In this document: positions 22,609 to 33,565 of the stretch, in pieces
Layout: each line of letters opens with the position of its first letter
How positions within the stretch are numbered: position 1 is the first letter of the stretch
NCBI GenBank assembly: GCA_050084985.1
Contig: JBITNC010000001.1
Span: 181,536,001-181,600,000 of the forward strand
Length of the DNA stretch: 64,000 nt
Source: Nageia nagi
Lineage: Eukaryota > Pinophyta
Reading direction: 5' to 3'
The notes under the pieces: generated by a model
The model's input: the letters and a program-made list of their open reading frames with translations, nothing else
Told to the model about the DNA's origin: nothing
Databases searched by the model: none
Program-made: the position numbers and the translations under genes

Positions 22609-24723
22609 ATGGTTGATTCATCTCATGAATTTTATCATGGTATATATGAGACATTAGATGATGTAAACCAAAATATCTTATAAAATTCACCCCCTCCACA
22701 TGTTGATCCTCCACCCCCTCCACATGTCAATCCTCCACCCTCTCCACCTCCACACCCTACACCTCCACTCCCACCCTAACCCATTGGTGTAAATGAGCAA
22801 TAGTTATGAGATGCTATTGCTCATGATATTAATCAGTTATAAGAAAAAATACACCACATTTAGAATATTCATAGCTCCTCTAGCCATGTTATATGGTTTG
22901 CATCTTTGATGCAAATCATAGTTGATATTATTAGGAGTGTTGATAGGGATATATATGGTTTTTAGGCATGGAGAGAGTGCATGAGATGACATTATTCAAA
23001 TGGTATCTTAACATGAGAGGTAAACAAGTTAGGTATTAATAAAGCCACCCTTGCTCCAGATGTCATTGATCCATCTACTGGAAAACACATCCCACCTAAT
23101 AAAAAAATAATTCCCTATTCTTGGTGCATCCATCCTATGATAGCTAAAAATGTTTTGGGATTTATGGTGGATGATGTTTGATAAACCACCACATTCCAAT
23201 TTTGATGTTCCTTTATATTTTTGGAAGAAAATATATGTTGAATGTGTATTAGAAAAACATATGAATTATTTTGACATGATACATAATCAAGGGATTGGTC
23301 ATGGCTTGGGGAAAAATAGACCTAAAGCATGGGTTAATCTAGGTCAACTCACACATCTTATACCAATCATCCCTCCTCCTACTCCTTCTATTCCTTCCCT
23401 AGATTTTCATCAGGTAGTTGTTTTGGCATTGGGAGTGTTGAATCAAGTGACTTAGACTCTCATTGAATAAGATATCAATATGGTAGCTAATATTAGGGTG
23501 CCTATAGATGATGCTAGAGTTAGTGGAGTGACACCACATTTTTTCTAGAGTTGTAGTAATATATGTGTTGGTCCCCTTTTAGCTAATCATAGGATATCTT
23601 ATACAAAGATGATATCAATGGATGATATCGACCTTATTCAGAGAGAGGTACATTTTCCATATTTTTAGTGTGTTTAACATGTATGTAATGTGTATTTCTA
23701 AATTAAATTGAATCATATATATACTTAATTGAAAATTTAAATACCTTTATATGTTTTATCATATACGATGGGAGGCTCCACTTTAGGTGCATCTCATAGA
23801 GCTTTTATGACATCAACTTCTAGATTTATGGGCTTATCTTATGAGATAAATAAATATACCCAATTTAATAATTTTATATTAATTTTATTAGATATTATTC
23901 ACATATGAATATGTACATGTGTATGTTAAATTTATTTTCCTATTCTAGGTAGATGTCCATCCTGAGATGACTGCATTTGACCAATAAGAGGGTGGGTCGA
24001 TGGTTGAGCCTTCAACATCCACCACTCCATAGGTTGTCACTCATATGTCTACTTCATTTTAGTTAATTTTTTAAAATGTATTATTATATGTATGTATGCA
24101 ATCTTTAGATCTTAAATAATTGCATGTTAATTTTGCTGGATATTATGTTAATGTAAATGTGTATGCTAAAAAATATTTCTATTCTAGATAGACATCCATC
24201 TTAAGATGATAGCATTTTATCTATGAGAGGGTGTATCAATGGTTTAGCCTTCATGATCCACCACTCCATAGTTTGTCACTCAGATGTCTACTTCATTTTA
24301 GGTATTTTTGTAAAATACATATTAATGTGTATGTATGCAATTTGCATATCTTAAAAATCATTATCCATTTAAAAACCTTACTCTTATTAAATAGTTTTTC
24401 ATTTGATCTCCTAGGATGTTATTTCTTATGCATTTCATATCAATGAGATTGATACATCATCTACATAGTAGGATACAACTATTGAGGGAGGATCTCAACA
24501 TCATGATATGGTAATATTTATGTGAATTTTTAAAACTTGTAGATAGATTAAATTTATTTTATAAAATATTTAAAGGAATTACAAATATGAAGATAATATA
24601 GGCTAACTTAAGTTTATTTTTGTTATACAGTATGAGGCATCTACATCAATTGAAAAGAGGAGGAGGATTGATGATGGATACACATCTATACCTACATACA
24701 TAGATCTAGAATTGATTATGTAG
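22609..24723 (+). pseudogene. Decayed multi-exon gene, proline-rich N-terminus, unknown
   Basis: Coding-like pieces on the plus strand, probably several exons, with stops. It starts at ATG 22609 (MVDSSHEFYHGIYETLDD), followed by a Pro-rich run (PPPPPHVNPPPSPPPH). Further on are KIIPYSWCIHPMIAKNVLGF and, in the 23150-23455 frame, KPPHSNFDVPLYFWKKIYVE. A donor-like GAG|GTACAT lies at 23648. Later exon-like blocks are bounded by AG and GT, two of which are duplicates of each other (23948 and 24188). The last piece reads YEASTSIEKRRRIDDGY and ends at TAG 24721-24723. I do not recognise the protein. The repeat-rich setting suggests it is transposon-derived, but no catalytic motif shows. Confidence 0.45.
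23948..24426 (+). repeat. Tandem duplication of an exon-like block, period about 240 bp
   Basis: TAGATGTCCATCCTGAGATG…CCACTCCATAGGTTGTCACT recurs as TAGACATCCATCTTAAGATG…CCACTCCATAGTTTGTCACT, followed by matching ATGTATGTATGCAAT stretches. Each unit begins after a CTAG and ends at a GT, so it spans a possible exon plus intron. Confidence 0.8.
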
Positions 24724-25020
24724 TTGTTTTTTTATGTTAGTTGTAGATCATAATATATGTATATGGACATTGGACATTATTGTGAAAAATATTATGGAAT
24801 TTGGATATTATTTTTATGATGTTGTTATATTATTATTGTGGACTTTGGACATTGTTATTGTGGACTAGATGTTATTATTACATGGACTACATGGACATTG
24901 TACACATTACTTTTTTAATGTTGTTATGTTATTACATGTACTAGTGTTGTTACATGTACATTTTCACATAATGCTTCTAGTGTTATTGTGTTGTTGCATG
25001 TATTTTTCACACAATTTTTG
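24724..25020. other. TTATTGTGGACT-rich low-complexity stretch
   Basis: Repeated phrases such as ATTGTGGACTTTGGACATTG and TGTTACATGTAC, imperfectly tandem. No gene. Confidence 0.5.
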
Positions 25021-25039
25021 TAAGATTACAAATTTACAA

Positions 25040-25310
25040 ATATTGTAATAACTAAACAAAAAGTTTACTAAACAATAATAAGATAACAAGTTTAGAAGAT
25101 AACAAGTTTACAAGATAATAACTTTTCATGTTAACAAGATAACAACTTTACAAGTTAACAAGATAACAAATTTACAAGTTAACAAGATAACAACTTTACA
25201 AGTTTACATGATAACAAGATATAACAAGTTTACAAGTTAACAAGATAACAACTTTACAATTTTATAAGTTTACAAGATAACAAGACAAAAACTTTACATG
25301 TTTACAAATG
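25040..25310. repeat. Minisatellite of AACAAGTTTACAAGATAAC units
   Basis: About twelve irregular copies of a 20-30-base unit made of ACAAGATAACAA plus CTTTACAAGTT. A short tail of the same phrase reappears at 26190-26215. Confidence 0.85.
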
Positions 25311-26240
25311 TTGATAAGGCAACTACATATAGTTTATGTAAATGAGATATAAATATCAAACATTGACATATAGTTATTCATTAACTTTAAAATAATTTAC
25401 CTATATTTTATAATAATATAACTATATCTCTCATGAATCTTAATGAGTTCCATACATGACTTTGTCAAGCAATATATCAACCTTTTCCATAATACACCAT
25501 AGAAATATAAGTTTCTTTACCAAAAATCATTATAAAATAAAAATAAGATCTATCATTAAATCTATGAGAAAAGGAACATATTTTATTCATATGATTCTCT
25601 CTTCAAACAAGAATAGACTTTAAATCTATGTCTAAACCATATATATTCAATCATAAATCACTATGGATAATCAATACCTACCATTATGGATCAATGATTT
25701 TTGAAAGTAGACCCAAGGTATTTGTTACTTTATAAAAATTTATTTAATGTAGTGATATTATTGGTTTTTTTATAATCCCTAATACCTTGTATAAGGTAGA
25801 TACAATTTATTATGTTTACTAAATAGTTATCTTTAACATATAGATATAATGAGTTATTATAGATGGAAGAGTCCAACTAATTAAAAAATAGATTTTAATG
25901 ATTGAGAAGTATTTCTATATAATGTAAAACTATTATTAAATAAATAGATAAATAATATTGAGGGTATATATTCTTTTAAGTTAAGAGTCATCTTTTCATG
26001 TAGGAGACTCTCTTAGAAAATAAGTTAAAACCTAATCATATGAAGCCTTAATGGTGAAAAATAATCATCAAAGATAATTAGTCTTCCATATATCCTCGTT
26101 AGCATAGTATTCCATATAGACTACCTTATCAAAGGCCATTACCTCTATCATATCATATTTTATTTCTTTTACAATGTATATTACTAAACATGTTTACAAG
26201 TTTACAAAAAGTTTTACTTAAATATAATCAAGAAAGGTAT
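25311..26240. other. AT-rich stretch without recognisable gene
   Basis: No coding or RNA feature that I can support. Confidence 0.45.
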
Positions 26241-26310
26241 GTCATATATGGGAATTGAACCCACAACCATGTGGTTTATAAGTCACATGCTCTACCAATT
26301 GAGCTTAGAT
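26241..26310 (-). pseudogene. tRNA-like sequence (Lys-like), decayed
   Basis: On the minus strand AAGCTCAATTGGTAGAGC matches a D-arm/A box and GGTTCAATTCC a T-arm/B box, with the T stem GTGGG/CCCAT intact. The anticodon region (GTGACTTATAAACCAC) resembles that of tRNA-Lys but has extra bases, so the loop is not seven long. The acceptor stem does not pair. It is probably a tRNA pseudogene, or the head of a SINE. The pol III boxes are close to consensus. Confidence 0.6.
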
Positions 26311-26311
26311 A

Positions 26312-26450
26312 GTTAAGGGGAAGGGAAGATGAAGGGGTGAAGGGGAAGGGGAAGTGAAGATGAAGGGGTGAAGGGGAAGGGGAAGTTGAGATGAAGGGGT
26401 AAAGGAGAAGGGTAAGTAGAGATGAAGATGAGGGGGATAAGGGGAGATAA
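26312..26450 (+). repeat. Purine-only GGGGAAG minisatellite
   Basis: About 140 bases that are almost all A and G on the plus strand. They are made of three to four copies of a 38-40-base unit (GATGAAGGGGTGAAGGGGAA followed by GGGGAAGT). It lies directly upstream of the tRNA-like sequence on that sequence's strand. Confidence 0.9.
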
Positions 26451-26465
26451 AATCACCTATATTTT

Positions 26466-28800
26466 TCAATCATCGATACCATATGCATCCTCTCTTTCAT
26501 GTAATGAATTCATAATTTCTTCATGTTCTTGCATTGAAATGTTCCATAACACTCTATTTGTAGGCCTCCCTTTATATATAGATAGTTTAATATTTATTTT
26601 TATTATCAAATGTAAACAGTGAATAATTTTCTTATTTGCTTCATAATCTTCATATGCTCCCAAACCATTCCTTCTTGATACTATTTTTCATATCCATTTA
26701 CCAATAGCCACCACAAAACCTGTTGGGTATTCAAATCCATAATCATCATGTTGAGGATAAGTAAACTTATATTTTCTCTCAACACATCAATCCAACCAAT
26801 ACTTTAATTCCTCTTCATTCCCCTTAGGTTCCATAACAACATACACATGTCCTGCAAATAAACTTTATATCAATAAAGTGTGACATATAAAACTAGTTCA
26901 TATATATACAAAAAAAGAACATTCATATAAATAAACTAAAAAAAGAAAGTGTAAATTGTATTAAATTACCTTCTTGTACAAGGTTAAAAGCTTGAACATA
27001 GTCCTCTGATGCAAATAATTGATTCTTTTCTTCAATGAATATTTCTTATTAATCATGCACTTATGTAGGTGTTAAAAATATTTGATTCCATTCCTCAACC
27101 CATTTTGTATTTATACATGATTTTGATTCACTTGCAATATAAGAATCACAAAAACATATAAGCTCCCTTGTCCAAATAGTCCATGTGCTTGCATTTGAAC
27201 TCCTAAATGAATGCCATTTCATTAATCCATTAATTATCTCATAATCATGATGACTCATAATATTATTTTCTTCAACTAACCAAAAGAATCATTGAAATAC
27301 AAATTATCTTTTTATCCATTAGATATATTTATATTGCACCAATCCATAATTGCATGTGCATCTTGAAATTTTATTGAATATTCAAATTTAAATTATTCTC
27401 TAGTAAGAGCTCTTTCATACATGCACCAGCTCCATCATGTTCACCTTTACCATGTCCAACTTCAAAAAAATACCATATATGTTGGATATTATGTTCTCTA
27501 TTCATCCTACTTAACCAATAAAACATTTGTGCATTCTTAAACTATCTCATACAATTATCTAACCATATCAAATTTTGTGTCATTTGAATATTTCATTCCT
27601 TCAAATTTATATAGAATATCTTAAATCAAAATTGGATAAACTCTAATGAGTGTAATTAGTTATCAAAGTGTAATTAGTTAGCACTCACATAAAAATGGTC
27701 TTCCTTAAAACTTTTCTATTATCTTTTATACTATCATCTGCATGTTAATATAGGACATGAACAAAAATGGAAACCTATTAAGAATTATAATAAAAGGATT
27801 AAATCAACATGCTTCCCAATTTTTCCATCCCTCATTGCGTATTAAACATTCTTGAATTTTTTTATATCCACTAATATTTTTCCAAAATCATGTAATTTAC
27901 TTTCATGTACACATTCTCCTAAAAAATGAAAGGTTCCCATAAATACTACATTATCTTGAAATACATGCATTTAAATAAAATGATTGACCATTTGAAATTT
28001 GAAAAAATAAACCTGGTATAAACATATTGATATTTTTAGATGCCATATTAAAACAACATCCTTGTAATAAGTTGTTAGTAAGCAAAGTATCATGTATATA
28101 TAAAAAAACTTGATAATAATATCTAAATTGCATATGAGTTTTACAACAACATGTTATTCTTTAATTGTTAATTCTAACATACCAAGGTTTGTATTTCTCA
28201 AAAGATCTTTGGCTTAGGCTAATATTAAAAATACTTTACACTTTCAAATTTACAAAAGCTATTATACAATTGATTTTGATTCATATCTAAATCCTATTTT
28301 ACATGCTCAAATTGATGATCTTTTGACCCTGGATATTTCCTTTTTTTTTAAACATCTTTAATATTGGGAGATACCTTTGTATGATCATGCCAATATTTTT
28401 CAATTATACATTTTATCTCATTAGTTAATTTCCTATCATTCCTAGGAAGTCTACCACTAAAACTCCAACATTGGTTGATTGGATCAATTTCAATACCTTT
28501 TCTTCTCTTCATAGCTCTTTGCAAAGTTTTAGGGTGTATATTTAGATATTCACTAATATTACCAATCATTTTTTTCTTTACAGTGGATCTATTTACTAAA
28601 ACATTTATTATGGCTCATTATACCACATTCCTATGTTTAGATTGACTCTTCTTCCCAATAGAGTCCATGGCACTAGCAATAGTGGATATAACTTATTTTT
28701 AATGGTTTCTCTTTTTTCATGCAAACACCTAAATGTTTCATTACTCTTCTCATTGTTTACATTCTCATTAATTGTAACATGAGTTGACATTAAAATCCTA
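26466..28800 (-). pseudogene. Decayed spliced transposase-like gene
   Basis: Minus-strand coding pieces in order. The first is an N-terminal piece at 28608-28790. Then 28348-28569 has a helix-turn-helix-like start (ISEYLNIHPKTLQRAMKRRK) and ends YWHDHTKVSPNIKDV. Next, 27420-27600 contains HIWYFFEVGHGKGEHDGAGA, a motif I associate with DDE-type transposase-like proteins (a G-H-G-K-x3-D-G-x-G run). 27061-27258 follows, then SEDYVQAFNLVQEG ending at a donor (G|GTAATT, about 26968). A likely intron ends at TTTGCAG near 26852. The last exon reads GHVYVVMEPKGNEEELKYWL and continues to about 26466. Several stops break it. The family name is uncertain. Confidence 0.5.
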
Positions 28801-29200
28801 GCTTCTTATTAAAAAAAATTTGATCATATGTTCTATTTGCATATGTTTTGATTAGTCTCATAAATATCGTACTAGGAACATTATCTAAGATATTACATTC
28901 AATAAGTTAAAAAAATATTTATATCATCAGTATTATCAATATTCTCATTCTTAATATCATTAACATGTGGATTCAAAGATATACCTTGATTCAAATACAT
29001 ACTTGGGTTCATGTCCATATTTGATACTCCAAGGATAATGGTTAGCTCACCAAAGTTTACTATAGAGGGAAAAAAAGGTAACATACAATAATTAATTAGT
29101 AACTTGTTAAGGATTTAAGCAAGCATTAAGCTAATAGTTAGTTGAAATTAAAGAAATTAAGTAACCACTATATAGTGGCATTATGTAAACTCAAGGAAAA
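28801..29200. other. AT-rich stretch left of telomere-like block
   Basis: No feature that I can support. A minus-strand frame at 28899-29084 is short and has no recognisable motif. Confidence 0.4.
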
Positions 29201-29209
29201 TAAAAAACT

Positions 29210-30495
29210 TAAACTCTAAACCCTTAACCCTTAAACAAACCTATATATAGAGTAGCATTATGTGACATATATGCTTATTCTAATTTGAAGAGCATTAAAG
29301 AGTTGATAGGAAATACCATGTTTAACCCCATTGGCCAATATTTAACATTATTGGCCAAACCTTGATATGACATATAAACCCTAAACCCTTAAAACCTAAA
29401 CCCTAAACCCTTAAGCCAAGTAAACAAAACTAAGCACTAAAATGTAAACCCCAAACCCTTAAACCTTAAAAAAACCTAAACCATTAAATAAACATAAACC
29501 CTAAACCCTTAAGCTTTAAACAAGCCTAAGCACTAAAATTTAAACCCTAAAACCCTAAAACCTAAACCCTAAACCCTTATCCTAATATGCTAAACTCTTA
29601 AACCCTTAACCCTTAAGTTCTTAAACCCATGTAACCCTTAAACTCTTTAACCCCTTTAATATCATGTTTGACCTTAGTGGTAAAATTTTTAACCCCTATA
29701 ACCATATAAACCTAAACACTAAAATGTAAACCCTATAACCTTATTAAACCCTAAAACTCTACCCCTAAACCCTTCAACTCTTCAACCCTAAACCTTTAAA
29801 CTCTTAAACATTTTACTGTAAACCCTTAAAATATTAAGCCTTTAACCATTAAACTCTTAAACCCAAGTAACCCTTAAAAATTTTAAATCTTTAATCATTA
29901 AATTTTAAACCCTAAACCCAAGTAACCCCATTGGTCAAATGTCTAACCCTTTTTGTAAAATGTTTAACTGCTTTGATTAAGTGATCATATTAATTAGCTA
30001 TATGTTTGTCAAAAATAATTATCAACTATATGTTTGTAAATTCAACTAAATATTTATAAACCATAAACTAAACCCTTAAGCCAAGTAAATAAACCTAAGA
30101 ACTAAAATGTAAACCCTAAACCCTTAGGCCTTAAATAAACCTAAACCCTTAAACAAATGTAAACCCTAAATGCCCAAACCTTAAACAAATGTAAGCACTA
30201 AAACATAAACCCTAAAACCCTAAACCTAAACCCCTAAAACCTAAACCCTAAACCCTTACATGCCTTAAACTACTAAACTCCTAAACCCTTAACCCTTAAG
30301 ATCCTAAACCAAAGTAACCCTTAAACTCTTTAACCCTTTTAACATCATGTTTGACCCTATTGGTCAAATGTTTAACCGTTATAACCCTATAATCATAAAC
30401 ACTAAAATGTAAACCCTATAACCCTAAACCTTAAAATCGTACTTCTAAACCCTTCAACTCTTAAACCCTAAAGCCTTCAACTCTCAAACTCCTAA
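29210..30495. repeat. Degenerate interstitial telomere-like repeat
   Basis: Dozens of AAACCCTAAACCCTT-like phrases, the CCCTAAA strand of the plant telomere repeat, mixed with diverged forms such as AACCCTTAAACTC. Perfect adjacent units are rare (CTAAACCCTAAACCC near 29395 and 29560), so it is old. Two long blocks within it (about 29413-29800 and 30076-30490) are direct duplicates that share the same non-telomeric phrases, such as TTTAATATCATGTTTGACC. Confidence 0.85.
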
Positions 30496-31079
30496 ACTGT
30501 TTACATTCACATTCTCTTAAATGTCCTTATCTTTAATTGGGATGGAACTTATAGGTACTTCATTACAATTTGATTCTTTATTATGTGCTCTTTTTTCTCT
30601 TTTCCTTTATGTACCCATCTCTCTTTTTGCAAGAATGTCTTCAAATGATATGACCTTTCTTTCTCTCTTTTTTTTGGCATATTTTATCATCCATGATGTT
30701 GATTAACTTTAGAAGTTTACAAATTCAACACTGAATATATTCAAAAGATAATTGTAATTGCAATGATTGCTTCAAGATTTAAGATCTTAATTCTCTTCGT
30801 AAAAAATTTAATTCAACTTCAAATTAATTGAAATAGATGCCTTGGATCTCAACCTCAATATATTGATTGAATAATGTGCATACATATGAAAAAACCAATT
30901 CAATTCTTATAAAAAATTTCAATGTATATCCTATTATATGAATGGAAGAGAATAATGTAGAGAACATCTCCATTCAAGAAGTTGATTTTTCCCTAATGGA
31001 TTAAAAACTATTAAGATCCTAATATGTTTAATGGCTATGACATATCAGGATCCTAATATATTCAAAATTCACATCCTAT
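30496..31079. other. AT-rich stretch without recognisable gene
   Basis: An open frame at 30521-30706 is hydrophobic and low in complexity, and I do not trust it. Nothing else is visible. Confidence 0.45.
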
Positions 31080-31955
31080 GCACCCCCACCCAAACCTACC
31101 CACCAACCTTAAATTTAGGCTCAAAAAAGGCTTGGTGAGCCAAACCTAGGCCTTGGACCTGCAATTAAATATCCATGGTTGATTTCACTACAAAATTGTA
31201 ACTTTGAGTATATATTTCATGGTGATTTTGATTGAATTTTATCAAGAAACTGAAACCCATTTTATATGAAAGAGTGACAAATTCAAATATGTAATTATTT
31301 TTAGAATTGGAGTATATTTTATATTTTTATATTAATTTTTAGTGAAATTGGTCCATAAATTCAAAATATGAGGGTCTTGTATTTTCTTAATAAGTTTTAT
31401 TTTTTGAAAGTTATGAAAATAAATTATATAAGGACAAGCTTCATAGAATTCTCTATAAAATAAAAAAAATTAAAAAAAGATTTAAGTTTAGATCAAATTA
31501 TGGTGGATGGACATAAGCACTTTTCAAAACTACAAACATACCCGATACAAAATTAATAAAAAATATTGATGAAAAAATTATAGAAAAATATCCAAGACAA
31601 GCTCCAATGTCTTAGGTATCTTTGCTTAAAAGGATTTTAAAAAATAAATTAATTTTAGTCAAATTATGGTGTATAAACAAGTGCATGGTATGGTCCAATT
31701 TTTTTTTTAAAGTGGTTTTTGTTCATCCTATTGAATTTTGAATTATATGATCTGGGTATTGCAATAAATTATATATTTGAAAATTAGACAATGAGCATTA
31801 CATTTTCGTCCCAATGATCTTTTTCATGATTTCATGTCTAAGTGCTTCAAATTTTGAGATCAATCATAGCCAAAATTGAAAATCAAGAAAAATACTTCCA
31901 CTTTTTGGCCTTAAAGTGGAACCAACTTCTTACACCCACCCATATATGAACATCT
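31080..31955. repeat. Dispersed repeat shared with 43.95-45.05 kb
   Basis: Phrases in the same order recur in the TIR element at 43954-45046: AGGCTTGGTGAGCCAAACCT…CTTGGAC(C/T)TGCAA, TTGATTGAATTTT…GAAACCCATTTTA, then near the end CAATCATAGCCAAAATTGAA and CCACTTTTTGGCC…GTGGAACCAACTTCTTAC. The right terminus matches the terminal inverted repeat of that element. The left one is not recognisable. Confidence 0.65.
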
Positions 31956-32126
31956 ATTCAGTTGTGAATGTGGAAAATTTGAAATTATATAAGCCATCTA
32001 TGTTGACTGAAGATAAAGTAGGTTCAAATTAGATTTTGCCATCTCTTGATGAGTTAGCTCCTAATACTATGGATGAACTTAAGGAGGATTCCATATTACA
32101 AAATAAGGTTCATGCTACAAAAATAG

Positions 32127-32974
32127 GTGAGACAAAGATGTGGTTGGTTGGATTGTAGGGACAAAATCCTAATAAAGCCAAGTGGATGGACAACTCCAAG
32201 GTTGGGGAGTTATATCCTCATCTATGCATTTATGGGACCAAATGCCTTCTCATTAGGTGTGATCCAAATTGGATTGTGTTTGGTTCTTCTTTGTAAGTTT
32301 AGTACTTATTCTAGAGGTATATATGCTTGGAGACATATCAAAGATTGAAATATGGAGTTAATTGGTGTACAAAACCATATCACCAATGACATGCAACATT
32401 GTTCCCATGTCATTAACAGTGTGCATCTTGATGCGTTAGCATGGGAAGTTTAAGCGACATCAACATTTTGGGAAGTTGAGTGGTTTAATATCTTCAACCA
32501 ATGTCTTGGAGACATTTCCAATCTTATTTAAAGGCATTCTTCTCTCTTGATTCTATAATGGAGTTTTAGAGAGTTTTGGAATTATAAAGATTTAAAGGAA
32601 GACCAAGAGTCATTGCAAAAAAAATAGGTTTTAAGTTATTCTTCTTGTTGTAGGAGATTGTAGTAGTGTTGTAAGAGATGGTATTGCCATTATTTTGATG
32701 GCATTTCTCTATATGTATGCATTATTGTAATATACAAAGAAAATGAGAAGAGAAGGCTCTAATTCCAAGCTGGATTAGCCCACATTGGGTGAACTAAGGT
32801 AAATCATTGTGTTGATCTTGTTGTGTGCAATTGAGATTGTTAAATTGTAGCTTTACGTTTTGTAATTTTGAATTTATATGCAATTTTATGGATCTCATAA
32901 TGGTGACTATTTTTTCATTTGAATCTATAAGTGAGGATCCGAGTATGCTGTAAGCATCTAATGATTATGGATCA
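32127..32974 (+). repeat. Isolated LTR related to the 2.4-3.5 kb LTR
   Basis: From about 32310 to 32974 it follows 2870-3534 phrase by phrase (GGTATATATGCTTGGAGACA, TTCTTCTTGTTGTAGGAGAT, CCCACATTGGGTGAACTAAG) and ends at the same GATCA. No primer site or internal region follows, so this is a solo LTR or a truncated copy. The left 180 bases differ from copies 1 and 2, so the left border is uncertain. Confidence 0.75.
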
Positions 32975-33264
32975 ATTTCGGTGGTTGGGGCTATTATTTG
33001 TCTTATTAATTTGTTAACATAAAATTCTTATCTCAATGATCATATTATTATCTTAATATTATATTTATAAAGTATTCATGTTAGAAGTATATGTAGAAGA
33101 AAATATAATTAACATTTATTTATAGGATTAGTTTTTCTTCAAAAGGATCAACTCATTTAGGCTCATCATCATTAGATCAAAAGACTTTTTCTTAGTAAAT
33201 TTTCACATGTAATTGATTAAATATTGAGTAATGCTAGGAGCATCTCCTCACAAAGGAATGACAA

Positions 33265-33565
33265 ATCTCATTTTGGTGAAGGTTTTGGTATTACAATGGG
33301 TTTTGGATCATTTGATTGCTTATCTCATGCATGATAGCATATTTTTAAAAATGTTATGCATATTTTGTTAGGGTTATGCTTGATTATTTTGGTCTTTATT
33401 TTATCATTTTGGTCTTTATTTTATCATTTTGGTGAAGGTTTTGGTATTACAATGGGTTTTGGATCATTTGATTGCTTATCTCATGCATGATAGCATATTT
33501 ATAAAAATGTTATGCATATTTTGTTAGGGTTATGCTTGATTATTTTGGTCTTTATTTTATCATTT
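33265..33565. repeat. Tandem duplication, 153-bp unit
   Basis: TTTTGGTGAAGGTTTTGGTA…GTTAGGGTTATGCTTGATTA occurs twice, almost identically (about 33275 and 33428). Inside, ATTTTGGTCTTTATTTTATC is itself repeated two or three times. Confidence 0.9.

Noticed and set aside
25040-25310. CRISPR-like array
   Set aside because: Units are irregular and contiguous, without unique spacers, in a plant nuclear context. It is a minisatellite.
26241-26310. Functional tRNA gene
   Set aside because: The anticodon loop has extra bases and the acceptor stem does not pair, so I keep it only as a pseudogene or SINE head.
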